A DNA stretch of 15,402 bases from contig JABZGM010000030.1 of NCBI GenBank assembly GCA_015259235.1, forward strand, positions 1 through 15,402, given 5' to 3'. The translations under genes and the position numbers were made by a program. The notes under the pieces were generated by a model. It was not told where the DNA came from and ran no database searches. It saw only the letters and a program-made list of their open reading frames with translations. Origin of the DNA: Alloprevotella sp. Lineage in GTDB: Bacteria > Bacteroidota > Bacteroidia > Bacteroidales > Bacteroidaceae. Numbering within the stretch: position 1 is the first letter of the stretch; each line of letters begins with the position of its first letter. This document shows positions 7,718 through 14,688 of the stretch, piece by piece.

Positions 7718-8317
7718 TTAGAACGACAGACCAAATGCTATGTGTGGGGCAATAGTGGAATGTTGACTCACAGAGTATTTGAGATCTTTGAAACCGGAAA
7801 GGACTGCTAGACCCACTCGGAAGAACAAACCTTTAGGTGCTTGGTAGCGATAGCTCACTCTCAAGCTACCGAAATAACCAAAGCTAGGATTGCTTGTGTT
7901 TGTTTCCGTGAGGTAGGAAATCTGTTTTTCCATGGGATCTTCACCCGTGTTAGACATTTGGATAATAAACCACGAATTGTTTGTGCGATTTTGATAGTAA
8001 CCGAGGTTCAAACCAATACCGAGGTCGAGAAAACTACGTCTTCCACCAATCAAAGTGTTGATTTCGAGGGGAATTGCAATCCCATCGCACATGTAGGAGT
8101 CGTTGTTGAGAACCGAGAAAGGAGAGGATTGACCACCGTAGCCAAGACCAACGCTATATCCTACACCTTTGTTGCCGTGAAAACGAGTATCATAGCTCAC
8201 GGAGAAGGTGTTGGAGATGCCACCAAATTCAGTATATACAGCGTGCTGAGGCTTTTTTTCTGCAGCCATAGGGAGAGCAATGCAGAGGAAAAACAAGAAA
8301 CCTAAGAAGGATTTCAT
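7718..8317 (-). CDS. Small exported outer-membrane-type beta-barrel protein (paralogue 1)
   Basis: The product is 199 residues from ATG 8317. The frame stays open upstream to 8464, but only the 8317 start gives a proper signal peptide (KSFLGFLFFLCIALPMAA, cleavage near residue 19). The mature part is rich in alternating hydrophobic strands ending in glycine and aromatics (GVGYSVGLGYGG, FLDLGIGLNLGYY, GLFFRVGLAVLSGF). It ends in phenylalanine (FGLSF), as barrel substrates of the BAM machinery usually do. It shares AVYTE.GG.SN.FS near the mature N-terminus, and the same C-terminal pattern, with the gene at 8524-9045, so the two are diverged paralogues. Function is unknown. About eight strands would fit the size; this is inferred, not computed. 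Confidence 0.78.
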   Translation of the reverse strand: MKSFLGFLFFLCIALPMAAEKKPQHAVYTEFGGISNTFSVSYDTRFHGNKGVGYSVGLGYGGQSSPFSVLNNDSYMCDGIAIPLEINTLIGGRRSFLDLGIGLNLGYYQNRTNNSWFIIQMSNTGEDPMEKQISYLTETNTSNPSFGYFGSLRVSYRYQAPKGLFFRVGLAVLSGFKDLKYSVSQHSTIAPHIAFGLSF

Positions 8318-8523
8318 AGAAGTTGAGAATTTAGAAGGAGAAACTAGAGAAATACTCGGAAATACAATCGGTGTTGAGGCACCGTTGGCGCAAAAAGTCG
8401 CAGAAAACTCATCGTCTTTGCGCTGTGGCGAGCATGATATTCTAAGCCGACGATTGGCAATCATTGTCTTTGTGAATGCAGTGCACTTCAGAAAAGCAGA
8501 CGTTGCCTACGCCTAGCCCAAAT
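8318..8523. other. Intergenic leader between the two barrel genes
   Basis: The 206 bases between the paralogues hold a short hairpin, CGGTG-TTGAGG-CACCG (8369-8384), and a candidate minus-strand promoter at the right edge. No gene is supported; open frames crossing it lack recognisable features. Confidence 0.4.
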
Positions 8524-8546
8524 TTAGAACGAATAACCGAGTGCAA
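8519..8546 (-). promoter_or_regulatory. Candidate Bacteroidota promoter for the 7718-8317 gene
   Basis: On the minus strand TTG (8546-8544) is followed after 17 bases by TAAATTTG (8526-8519), an exact TAnnTTTG. It overlaps the end of the upstream paralogue and would give a leader of about 195 bases. The spacer is slightly short for the consensus, so confidence is moderate. Confidence 0.4.
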
Positions 8547-9045
8547 TATAAGGTTGAATGACGTAGTCGTCATTCTCGCGATCGTGAGCATTGATGCAAA
8601 GCCCCGTGCGTAAGATTAACCCATGAGACATCTGCAAGCGATAGCCCATGTTGAGGGTGAGATAATAGCGAAACTGCTTAATGTCTGCTTGCACATAGCG
8701 CATTCGGCTTTCCTCTTGCGTAGCGTATTTCTCGGTGTATTGAGTAAATCCAGGTACCACTCCGATGCCAGATTCAAAGAAGTGCTTCTTCTTGCCGGTC
8801 AGATAATACATGCGCAAGGGCAAAGACACGTGAGAAAGAGAAGAGCGGTTGGGTGAAGCGTAGGTATTGTTGCTATATCCCAAACCTACATCAAAACCCC
8901 AGTGAGAACGAGGGGCAAGGCGTGAGTCAAAGTTGAAGGAAAATCCATTGGACGCACCATTCACTTCTGTGTACACTGCGCGCTGTTGGGCAGCTGCTCC
9001 TAGTATCGTCAGGGAGAATACCAAGAGGACAAGTAATCTATTCAT
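8524..9045 (-). CDS. Small exported outer-membrane-type beta-barrel protein (paralogue 2)
   Basis: This 173-residue protein has a clear signal peptide (NRLLVLLVFSLTILGAAA, cleavage before QQ at about residue 20). The mature protein starts with AVYTEVNGASNGFSFNFD. This parallels AVYTEFGGISNTFSVSYD of the neighbouring gene, so the pair arose by tandem duplication and diverged. Glycine-aromatic strand patterns (WGFDVGLGYSN, FFESGIGVV, YYLTLNMGYRL, GLILRTGL) and a terminal YSF fit a small outer-membrane barrel. No ligand or function can be named. A good promoter lies at 9111-9140 and gives a leader of roughly 60 bases. A conserved hypothetical surface protein is the safest description. Confidence 0.8.
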   Translation of the reverse strand: MNRLLVLLVFSLTILGAAAQQRAVYTEVNGASNGFSFNFDSRLAPRSHWGFDVGLGYSNNTYASPNRSSLSHVSLPLRMYYLTGKKKHFFESGIGVVPGFTQYTEKYATQEESRMRYVQADIKQFRYYLTLNMGYRLQMSHGLILRTGLCINAHDRENDDYVIQPYIALGYSF

Positions 9046-9110
9046 AGGATGATAGAGCTTTTGTTGATAAAGTTAAAAGGTAATCAATTTATTAAGCCGA
9101 AATATGTATG

Positions 9111-9140
9111 CAAAAATAGAACATTTTGTAGAATCAACAA
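9111..9140 (-). promoter_or_regulatory. Bacteroidota-type promoter for the 8524-9045 gene
   Basis: On the minus strand TTG (9140-9138) is followed after 19 bases by TATTTTTG (9118-9111), an exact TAnnTTTG with the typical spacing. The start codon at 9045 lies about 60 bases beyond the expected transcription start. Confidence 0.6.
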
Positions 9141-9200
9141 TAGTGATTCGTCTTTTTTTATGGTAAACTTGTTATATTCTAGGCTTTTTCTAAAGAAGAG

Positions 9201-9231
9201 TTGGAAAATCGCTGTCAAAGTCGTATTTTTG
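9201..9231 (+). promoter_or_regulatory. Bacteroidota-type promoter for the glycosidase gene
   Basis: TTG (9201-9203) is followed after 20 bases by TATTTTTG (9224-9231), an exact match to TAnnTTTG. It faces the glycosidase gene and supports starting that protein at 9404 rather than at an earlier in-frame codon close to the transcription start. Confidence 0.55.
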
Positions 9232-9403
9232 TGGTCAATATGTGCGTCAAATGTGCGTCAAAATCAGCAAACACTGCATCCATCAGCAGTACGGTTTCCG
9301 CCCTTGGGCACATCGCACGATAACATTTTCACAGATGCTCACTATGTCAGGGCATTCTCGCCTCACAATCATCATAGAAACTAGCAATACTCCATATATT
9401 TCA

Positions 9404-10903
9404 ATGAAAAAATCGCTCCTCTTCCTCCTCCTCTTCGTTATGCAACTTGTGGTGCATGCTCAAAACCCATTTGAAGGACCTAAACGCGAGATGCGCGGTG
9501 CTTGGATTCAGTGTGTCAATGGACAATTCCAAGGCATGAGTCGCGAGCAGATGCAAGCCAATCTCACCCGCCAACTCGATGTTTTGCAAGCCTGTGGCAT
9601 CAATGCCGTGATGTTTCAAGTGCGTGCAGAAGCCGATGCCCTCTATCAGAGCAACTACGAACCTTGGAGCAAATTTCTCACCGGACGTCAAGGTCAATAT
9701 CCAGGTTGGGACCCACTCGCGTGGATGATTGACCAATGTCATTACCGTGGCATGGAGTTGCACGCGTGGATCAATCCTTTCCGTGCCAAAACCAAGGGTA
9801 CGAAGGAACTTGCCACCACACACCCCTATTTTAAGAATCCCGAACGCTTCTTGCGCTATGATGGACTACTGCTCTTCGATCCTGGCATCATGGAAAATCA
9901 GCGTTACATCTGCGATGTGGCTGCCGACATCGTGCGCCGTTACGACGTGGATGGTCTCCACATCGACGACTATTTCTACCCCTATCCTGCAGCAGGTCAC
10001 GTCATTCTCGACGATGCCACGTATCTTGCCAATCGCAATGGCTTTCAAGACCGTGCAGAATGGCGCCGATATAATGTGAACACCTTCGTCAAGATGCTCT
10101 ATAACACCGTGCATAGTGTCAAACCATGGGTGAAATTTGGAGTTTCTCCCTTTGGCATCTACCACAATCTCTCGGCAGGAAGCAACGTCCCTGGTAGTGA
10201 CACTCGAGGACTTCAAAACTACGACGACCTCTACGCCGATGTGCTCTATTGGGTAAACCAAGGTTGGGTGGACTATGTGGTGCCACAACTCTATTGGGAA
10301 ATCGGACACAAATCAGCCGACTACGACCGCCTCATTCGTTGGTGGTCACGCTACACCAATGGTCGTCCTTTGATCATCGGACAAGATGTGGAACGCACCG
10401 TTCGTGCGCGCGATGTCAACAATCCCACCGTTAATCAGATGGCAGCTAAGTTCGAGTTGCAGCGCAATTTGCCCAATGTTGCAGGTAGCTGCTTGTGGTA
10501 TTCTGCTGCTGTGGTGCGCAATGAAGGAAACTTCGCTTACGAACTTCAAAACAACTACCACCTCACCCCTGCACTCCAGCCGCTCATGCCCTTCATCGAT
10601 GACAAGGCTCCAAAGAAGCCACGTAAGGTGAAGAAGCTCTGGATGCCCGATGGATATTACCTCTTCTGGACGGCACCCAAGGCAAAAACAGAAATGGACG
10701 ATGCGAAGCGTTATGTAGTCTACTGTTTTGAAAAAGGGCAAAAGATCGATTTGAATTCTTCTACCCACATCATCGCCATCACCGACCAAACGATGTATAA
10801 ACTCCCTTATCAGTTTGGTAAAGAAAAATACACTTACGTCATCACGGCGCTTGATCGCTTGCAAAATGAGTCGAAACCCGTGAAAGTCAAAGTGAAACTC
10901 TAA
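9404..10903 (+). CDS. Exported GHL10/YngK-type glycoside hydrolase-like protein
   Basis: The 499-residue product starts at ATG 9404, which gives a clean signal peptide (KKSLLFLLLFVMQLVVHA, cleavage before QN). The open frame reaches back to 9242, but that extension is not protein-like and contains the promoter region. The body matches the GHL10 (DUF187, YngK-like) family, a TIM-barrel group related to glycosidases. It has MRGAWIQCVNGQF at the start of the domain, INAVMFQVRAEADALY, HAWINPFR (residues 120-127), and DGLHIDDYFYP, whose Asp188 and Asp189 are plausible catalytic acids. VKFGVSPFGIY and VDYVVPQLYWEIG follow. The last 95 residues look like a fibronectin-III-type domain (YYLFWTAPKA...YVITALDRLQNES). 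It probably acts on a polysaccharide outside the cytoplasm or in the periplasm; the substrate is unknown. It stands alone, with a hairpin downstream. Confidence 0.9.
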   Translation: MKKSLLFLLLFVMQLVVHAQNPFEGPKREMRGAWIQCVNGQFQGMSREQMQANLTRQLDVLQACGINAVMFQVRAEADALYQSNYEPWSKFLTGRQGQYPGWDPLAWMIDQCHYRGMELHAWINPFRAKTKGTKELATTHPYFKNPERFLRYDGLLLFDPGIMENQRYICDVAADIVRRYDVDGLHIDDYFYPYPAAGHVILDDATYLANRNGFQDRAEWRRYNVNTFVKMLYNTVHSVKPWVKFGVSPFGIYHNLSAGSNVPGSDTRGLQNYDDLYADVLYWVNQGWVDYVVPQLYWEIGHKSADYDRLIRWWSRYTNGRPLIIGQDVERTVRARDVNNPTVNQMAAKFELQRNLPNVAGSCLWYSAAVVRNEGNFAYELQNNYHLTPALQPLMPFIDDKAPKKPRKVKKLWMPDGYYLFWTAPKAKTEMDDAKRYVVYCFEKGQKIDLNSSTHIIAITDQTMYKLPYQFGKEKYTYVITALDRLQNESKPVKVKVKL

Positions 10904-10912
10904 AGACGTCTA

Positions 10913-10977
10913 GCGTTGCGTGCCGCAGCTGTGCACTTGTACTCCCTGCGAGAAAGTCAAGCCTCGGCACGCAACGC
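10913..10977 (+). terminator. 13-bp stem hairpin with a long loop, terminator or structured RNA
   Basis: The arms 10913-10925 (GCGTTGCGTGCCG) and 10965-10977 (CGGCACGCAACGC) pair perfectly around a 39-nt loop and are followed by CTTTTATATA. It begins nine bases after the glycosidase stop, so it most likely ends that transcript. The long loop is unusual for a plain terminator. The structure sits 165 bases before thrA, so a leader role for thrA is an untested alternative. Confidence 0.6.
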
Positions 10978-11141
10978 CTTTTATATAGTATCTGTAGACA
11001 GTAGTTACGCGATGTGTGTCCATTATTGCCCTTATTGTTTAGACAAATGTAGTGTGGATTTTGCATAGATCACCATGCACCGTAACGACTTTCTACATAC
11101 ATAGAACTTATTCCTTCTCTCCACTTTTATTCAGACAGCCC

Positions 11142-13568
11142 ATGAAAGTACTCAAATTTGGTGGTTCTTCTGTCGCCACACCACAAGCCATTCAGCAAGT
11201 CAGACAAATCGTGCAGCACACTGCTGCCCCCATGGTGATAGTGGTTTCTGCCCTGGGTGGAGTCACCGATCAGCTCATTGCTCTTTCTCATCAAGCCACC
11301 AAAGGGGGCGATGATTATCTGCCTGCGCTCGAAGCCCTCCATCAACGTCATTGCGACATGGTCAAAGCGGTGGTCGAAAAGGCTGAACAACCAGCTCTAT
11401 TAGAGTTGGTCAATCGCCGCTTTCGCGAATTGGGGAGCTTGCTTCAGGGCATCAGCCTTATCCAAGAACTTCCCCCTCGCATCGCCGACACCATCGTGGC
11501 TTACGGCGAACTCCTTTCGTCGGCTATCGTGGCACGTGCCATCGACAAAGCCATCTACATTGATGCACAGAAAGTCATCAAAACGCGCAAAGAAGGATTT
11601 CGTCAAACTGTAGATTTTGAAGCCACTCATGCAGCCATCGAGCAACACATGCACGCGCTGCCACAAATCACCGTTGTTGGAGGTTTCATTGCGAGCGATG
11701 TCACCACTGGGCACACCACCAACCTCGGACGTGGAGGCTCTGACTACACCGCTGCCATCATTGCTGCAGCACTCGGTGCTGAGGTGCTGGAGATTTGGAC
11801 AGATGTTGATGGATTCATGACAGCCGACCCAAGAGTCATCCCCACGGCTTTCACCATCGACGAACTCACCTACGATGAGGCGACAGAATTGTGCAACTTC
11901 GGGGCTAAAGTCATCTATCCCCCCACCATCTTCCCTGTGTGCAAGGCGGGCATCCCCATCCTCGTGCGCAACACGTTCAACCCCACTGGTCGCCACACCA
12001 TCATTCGCCAAGACGCAGCACCTGGAGAGCGACTTATCCGCGGCATTTCTTCCATCAACCAAACCGCACTCGTCACCGTGAGTGGTATGTCCATGGTGGG
12101 GGTAGTGGGTGTCAATCGCCGCATCTTCTCTTGCCTCTCCGATGCTGGAGTGAGCGTGTTCATGGTGGCGCAATCCACTTCCGAAACCTCCACTTCTCTC
12201 GCCGTCACCCCTTCGCAAGCGGAACAAGCCTGCGCTATCCTCGACCAGGAGTTTGCCAAGGAAATCGAGTCTGGAGCCATGAATCCTGCGCAGTGCAACA
12301 ACGACCTAGCCACTGTTGCCATCGTCGGTCAAAACTTACGCTTCCACACGGGCACAGTTGGTAGACTTTTCTCGGTCTTAGGTCGAAACGGTATTGGGGT
12401 CAACGCCATTGCTCTCGGAGCACTCGAACTTAGTGTGTCGCTCGTCATCCCACAAACTCAGTTGCGCAAGGCGATTGGTGTGCTCCACGACAGCTTCTTC
12501 ATGGGAAATTACGAAGAGTTCAACCTCTTCCTCTGCGGTGTCGGCACAGTGGGTAGTCAGCTCATCTCGCAACTCCAATCGCAGGCGGAGAACCTGCGCC
12601 AAGAACGTGGTGTTAAAATCAATCTTGTCGGCATCTGCGGACGAACTTCCGCTGTTTATGCGCGCGAAGGACTCGATACTGCGCAGTATCGCGAACTTCT
12701 CGATGCCTCACCCGTTTCTGGCGGCATTGAAGCCATGCTCGACACCATCGAAGAGATGAATATGTTCAACTCCGTCTTTGTCGATTGCACGGCTTCGGCA
12801 GAGGTGGCAAAGCACTATGCGCGCTTGCTTGACCACCACGTCCATGTGGTCACTGCCAACAAAATCGCGGCTTCGGGTGATTACGACAACTATCAGCATC
12901 TCAAATCGCTGGCTCGCCAACGGGGCGTGAAATTCCTCTTTGAAACCAATGTCGGAGCGGGACTGCCCATCATTCACACCATCGATGACCTCATGGCTTC
13001 GGGCGACAAAATCAAGAGTATTGAAGCGGTACTCTCTGGCACGCTCAACTATGTGCTCAATGCTCTCTCTTCCGAAGTGTCTTTCTCGCAAGCGGTGCGC
13101 CAAGCGCAGGAGGAAGGTTACAGCGAACCCGATCCACGCATCGACTTGAGTGGCATCGATGTGGTGCGCAAACTCACCATCTTAGCACGTGAGAGCGGTT
13201 ATCGTGTCGAGAGTAGCGACATTGAAGCGCGCCGCTTCTTGCCCGATCATCTGTTTGAAGGTTCGCTCGAAGATTTTTGGGCACAACTTCCTTCGCTCGA
13301 TGCGCATTTTGAAGAAGAACGCCAACGTCTTGTACGCGAAAACAAGTGCTGGCGCTTTGTGGCAGAGTGGCATGAAGGCAAGGGTAAAGTCGGTCTCAAG
13401 GAAATCCCACAAGGCCATCCCTTGTATCATCTCGAAGGTTCTAACAACATCCTTTGTCTCACCACCGAACGCTACGACACGCCCATGATCATTCGCGGTT
13501 ATGGCGCAGGAGCTGCCGTCACTGCCGCTGGTGTCTTTGCCGATGTCATGCGCATCGCTCATCTCTAA
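11142..13568 (+). CDS. thrA: Bifunctional aspartokinase / homoserine dehydrogenase
   Basis: The 808-residue enzyme carries out the first and third steps from aspartate to threonine and methionine, using ATP and then NAD(P)H. The start at 11142 is chosen because aspartokinases begin with KVLKFGGSSVA; the frame is open back to 11052 but that extension is not family sequence. The kinase domain includes GRGGSDYTAAIIAAAL (from residue 196) and WTDVDGFMTADPRVIP. ACT regulatory repeats follow (ALVTVSGMSMVGVVGV, LATVAIVGQNLR) and imply feedback control by threonine. The dehydrogenase part has the nucleotide-binding GVGTVG (466-471), NVGAGLPII (from 603), SGTLNY (632-637) and EPDPRIDLSGIDVVRKL (from 662), which contains the catalytic region. 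All motifs are intact and the length is normal. Bacteroidota often carry homoserine kinase and threonine synthase genes next to it, but neither is present here. Confidence 0.96.
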   Translation: MKVLKFGGSSVATPQAIQQVRQIVQHTAAPMVIVVSALGGVTDQLIALSHQATKGGDDYLPALEALHQRHCDMVKAVVEKAEQPALLELVNRRFRELGSLLQGISLIQELPPRIADTIVAYGELLSSAIVARAIDKAIYIDAQKVIKTRKEGFRQTVDFEATHAAIEQHMHALPQITVVGGFIASDVTTGHTTNLGRGGSDYTAAIIAAALGAEVLEIWTDVDGFMTADPRVIPTAFTIDELTYDEATELCNFGAKVIYPPTIFPVCKAGIPILVRNTFNPTGRHTIIRQDAAPGERLIRGISSINQTALVTVSGMSMVGVVGVNRRIFSCLSDAGVSVFMVAQSTSETSTSLAVTPSQAEQACAILDQEFAKEIESGAMNPAQCNNDLATVAIVGQNLRFHTGTVGRLFSVLGRNGIGVNAIALGALELSVSLVIPQTQLRKAIGVLHDSFFMGNYEEFNLFLCGVGTVGSQLISQLQSQAENLRQERGVKINLVGICGRTSAVYAREGLDTAQYRELLDASPVSGGIEAMLDTIEEMNMFNSVFVDCTASAEVAKHYARLLDHHVHVVTANKIAASGDYDNYQHLKSLARQRGVKFLFETNVGAGLPIIHTIDDLMASGDKIKSIEAVLSGTLNYVLNALSSEVSFSQAVRQAQEEGYSEPDPRIDLSGIDVVRKLTILARESGYRVESSDIEARRFLPDHLFEGSLEDFWAQLPSLDAHFEEERQRLVRENKCWRFVAEWHEGKGKVGLKEIPQGHPLYHLEGSNNILCLTTERYDTPMIIRGYGAGAAVTAAGVFADVMRIAHL

Positions 13569-13632
13569 TCCCCCTTAGTCACTACCATTACCACCTTCCT
13601 AGGTAGAGGTCACACCTCTGTTCATCGTGTCC

Positions 13633-13664
13633 GTCCGCATCAGAACGCAAGTTTTGATGCGGAC
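13633..13664. terminator. 14-bp stem hairpin with GCAA tetraloop after thrA
   Basis: The arms 13633-13646 (GTCCGCATCAGAAC) and 13651-13664 pair over 14 bases with one G-T pair. They close on the stable GNRA-type tetraloop GCAA. It is 64 bases after the thrA stop and very likely marks the transcript end. The T-run after it is poor (GCGCCGTTTC), so RNA-end protection or a factor-dependent mode is possible. Confidence 0.6.
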
Positions 13665-13676
13665 GCGCCGTTTCTG

Positions 13677-13882
13677 GTGCAACCATCTTTCTTTGCTGCT
13701 TCCTTTCTCCTTCTGCTTTCGCTCCCTTCACTCTCCTTTCATTCTCTAATCTTGCATTCGTTCTTCTTTCGCTCGCCTTTTTGCCTTCTTTCTCCCTCCT
13801 TTCACACCTTTTTCCTGTCCTTGTCCCTTGTCGCACACCCCCTTTATTCATCCGTTCTTCTTTCTTTTCCTCTGCCCCCTAT
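13677..13882 (+). repeat. Pyrimidine-rich tract of about 200 nt
   Basis: The plus strand is almost only C and T in short runs of CTTT, TTCTC and CCTTT. The 12-mer CGTTCTTCTTTC occurs exactly at 13759-13770 and 13853-13864. Such strand asymmetry is unlike the coding regions. It may be mutational drift, a decayed repeat, or a triplex-prone sequence. Confidence 0.55.
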
Positions 13883-14145
13883 AAGTATATGGGAGGATAT
13901 GAGGCGAAAGTGAGAAAAATCGACAGAAAAGTGACATATTTTCTTTGAAAATATTTTATTTGACAAGTCTACTTCTCAGAATAACGTTGTAACGTACTCC
14001 AGTACACCAGACCTTCGAGAACTCTATTTCTCTTTGTGATTTCTTGTTTTGACCTAGTCTTGCTGTTTTCCTCCATTTTCCAAAATTGTGATAGGGTAGC
14101 GTAGAAGAGGCAAGATTCACTCGTCGCACTGTGGAAAACTCCCTC

Positions 14146-14583
14146 CTCGCGCGCACGTGCGCGCACCCTACAGCAATTTTACACTTTTTGCTTTCACAAC
14201 CTTCACACTCTCTCCGTTCATCTGTCTTGGTTTCCCCTTGATATCAAGGCATTATCCTCCTAAAATCTCCCACGTTTTTTCAAAAAACTCCGACGTTTTT
14301 GGAGAAATCTCCCACGTTTTCTCAAATATCTCCGAGAGTTGTGGACAACACTCCGATTTGTCCCATTTTCTCCCCCTCATCCACACTTCCTCCCAGTTGT
14401 CCCTATACCGCTTTTTTCATCCCATTTTCCTTGATTTTTTGCCCTTCTCCCTCGCTTTTCTAAATGAATACAAATAAACTATTTCTATCTCCTTGTTTTC
14501 TAGTGTCTTACAACGATAAGTGTGAAGGTTGTGAAAGCAAAAACCACTATTTTGCTGGGTGCGCGCGTGCACTCACGCGCGAG
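14146..14583. mobile_element. Long inverted-repeat element of about 440 bp (MITE-like or invertible segment)
   Basis: The left arm 14146-14209 and right arm 14519-14583 are inverted copies. The inner 25 bases of each (14185-14209 and 14519-14543) are perfectly complementary. Further out, AGCAA, GCGCGCACCC and the outermost CTCGCGCG also match, with small gaps. Each tip carries its own palindrome: GCGCGCACGTGCGCGC at 14149-14164, and GCGCGTG-CACT-CACGCGC at 14563-14580. The 309-bp interior encodes no recognisable protein and has short tandem repeats. No obvious target duplication was found at the ends. It could be a non-autonomous transposable element or a segment inverted by a site-specific recombinase encoded elsewhere. 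No recombinase is visible in the window. Confidence 0.65.
14263..14345. repeat. Tandem approximately 21-nt repeats inside the inverted-repeat element
   Basis: AAATCTCCCACGTTTT occurs exactly at 14263-14278 and 14305-14320 (period 42). The related AACTCCGACGTTTT lies halfway between (14286-14299), and a decayed fourth unit begins near 14326 (TATCTCCGAGAG). The CTCCGAC core also appears at the very start of the window (about 20-26), which suggests a dispersed family. Confidence 0.6.
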
Positions 14584-14688
14584 AAATCTTGATTTCACAT
14601 TCGTTAAGGTTGACGAAAAAGTTATTGGAACAATTTTCGTTACGTTGGTATATCTAGCGAGGATTTACAAGAAGTTACTTCGTGCTTT

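Larger units (their letters stand above)
9046..9403. promoter_or_regulatory. Divergent promoter region between barrel gene and glycosidase gene
   Basis: This 358-base AT-rich region separates two divergent genes. It holds one good promoter for each direction (9111-9140 minus, 9201-9231 plus), leaving a leader of about 165 bases ahead of the plus-strand gene. No small gene is supported: the frame 9049-9384 overlaps both promoters and has no known domain. Confidence 0.6.
13569..14145. other. Gene-free region with hairpins and a pyrimidine-rich strand
   Basis: No gene is supported. It contains a small hairpin AGAGGT-CAC-ACCTCT (13605-13619), the terminator at 13633-13664, a long pyrimidine-rich tract (about 13677-13882), and then an AT-rich stretch (13915-13975). 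Open frames on either strand are low-complexity: Ser, Phe and Leu on plus, Arg, Lys and Glu on minus. Confidence 0.55.

Noticed and set aside
8318..8464. Upstream extension of the barrel protein frame
   Set aside because: The 49 extra residues would bury the signal peptide that starts at 8317.
9242..9403. Upstream extension of the glycosidase frame
   Set aside because: It removes the signal peptide from the N-terminus and begins only 11 bases after the predicted -7 element.
11052..11141. Upstream extension of the thrA frame
   Set aside because: Aspartokinases start at KVLKFGGSSVA. The 30 extra residues are not family-like, and ATG 11142 fits exactly.
13588..13913. Opposed frames across the pyrimidine-rich tract
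   Set aside because: Both are low-complexity by-products of strand bias, and the minus frame also spans the thrA terminator.
14157..14477. Plus-strand 106-residue frame inside the inverted-repeat element
   Set aside because: It starts within the GC palindrome and runs through tandem repeats; Ser, Phe and Leu-rich with no domain or promoter.
14613..14639. Short inverted repeat CGAAAA...TTTTCG
   Set aside because: The stem is interrupted and AT-rich, and it has no positional link to a gene end or start.
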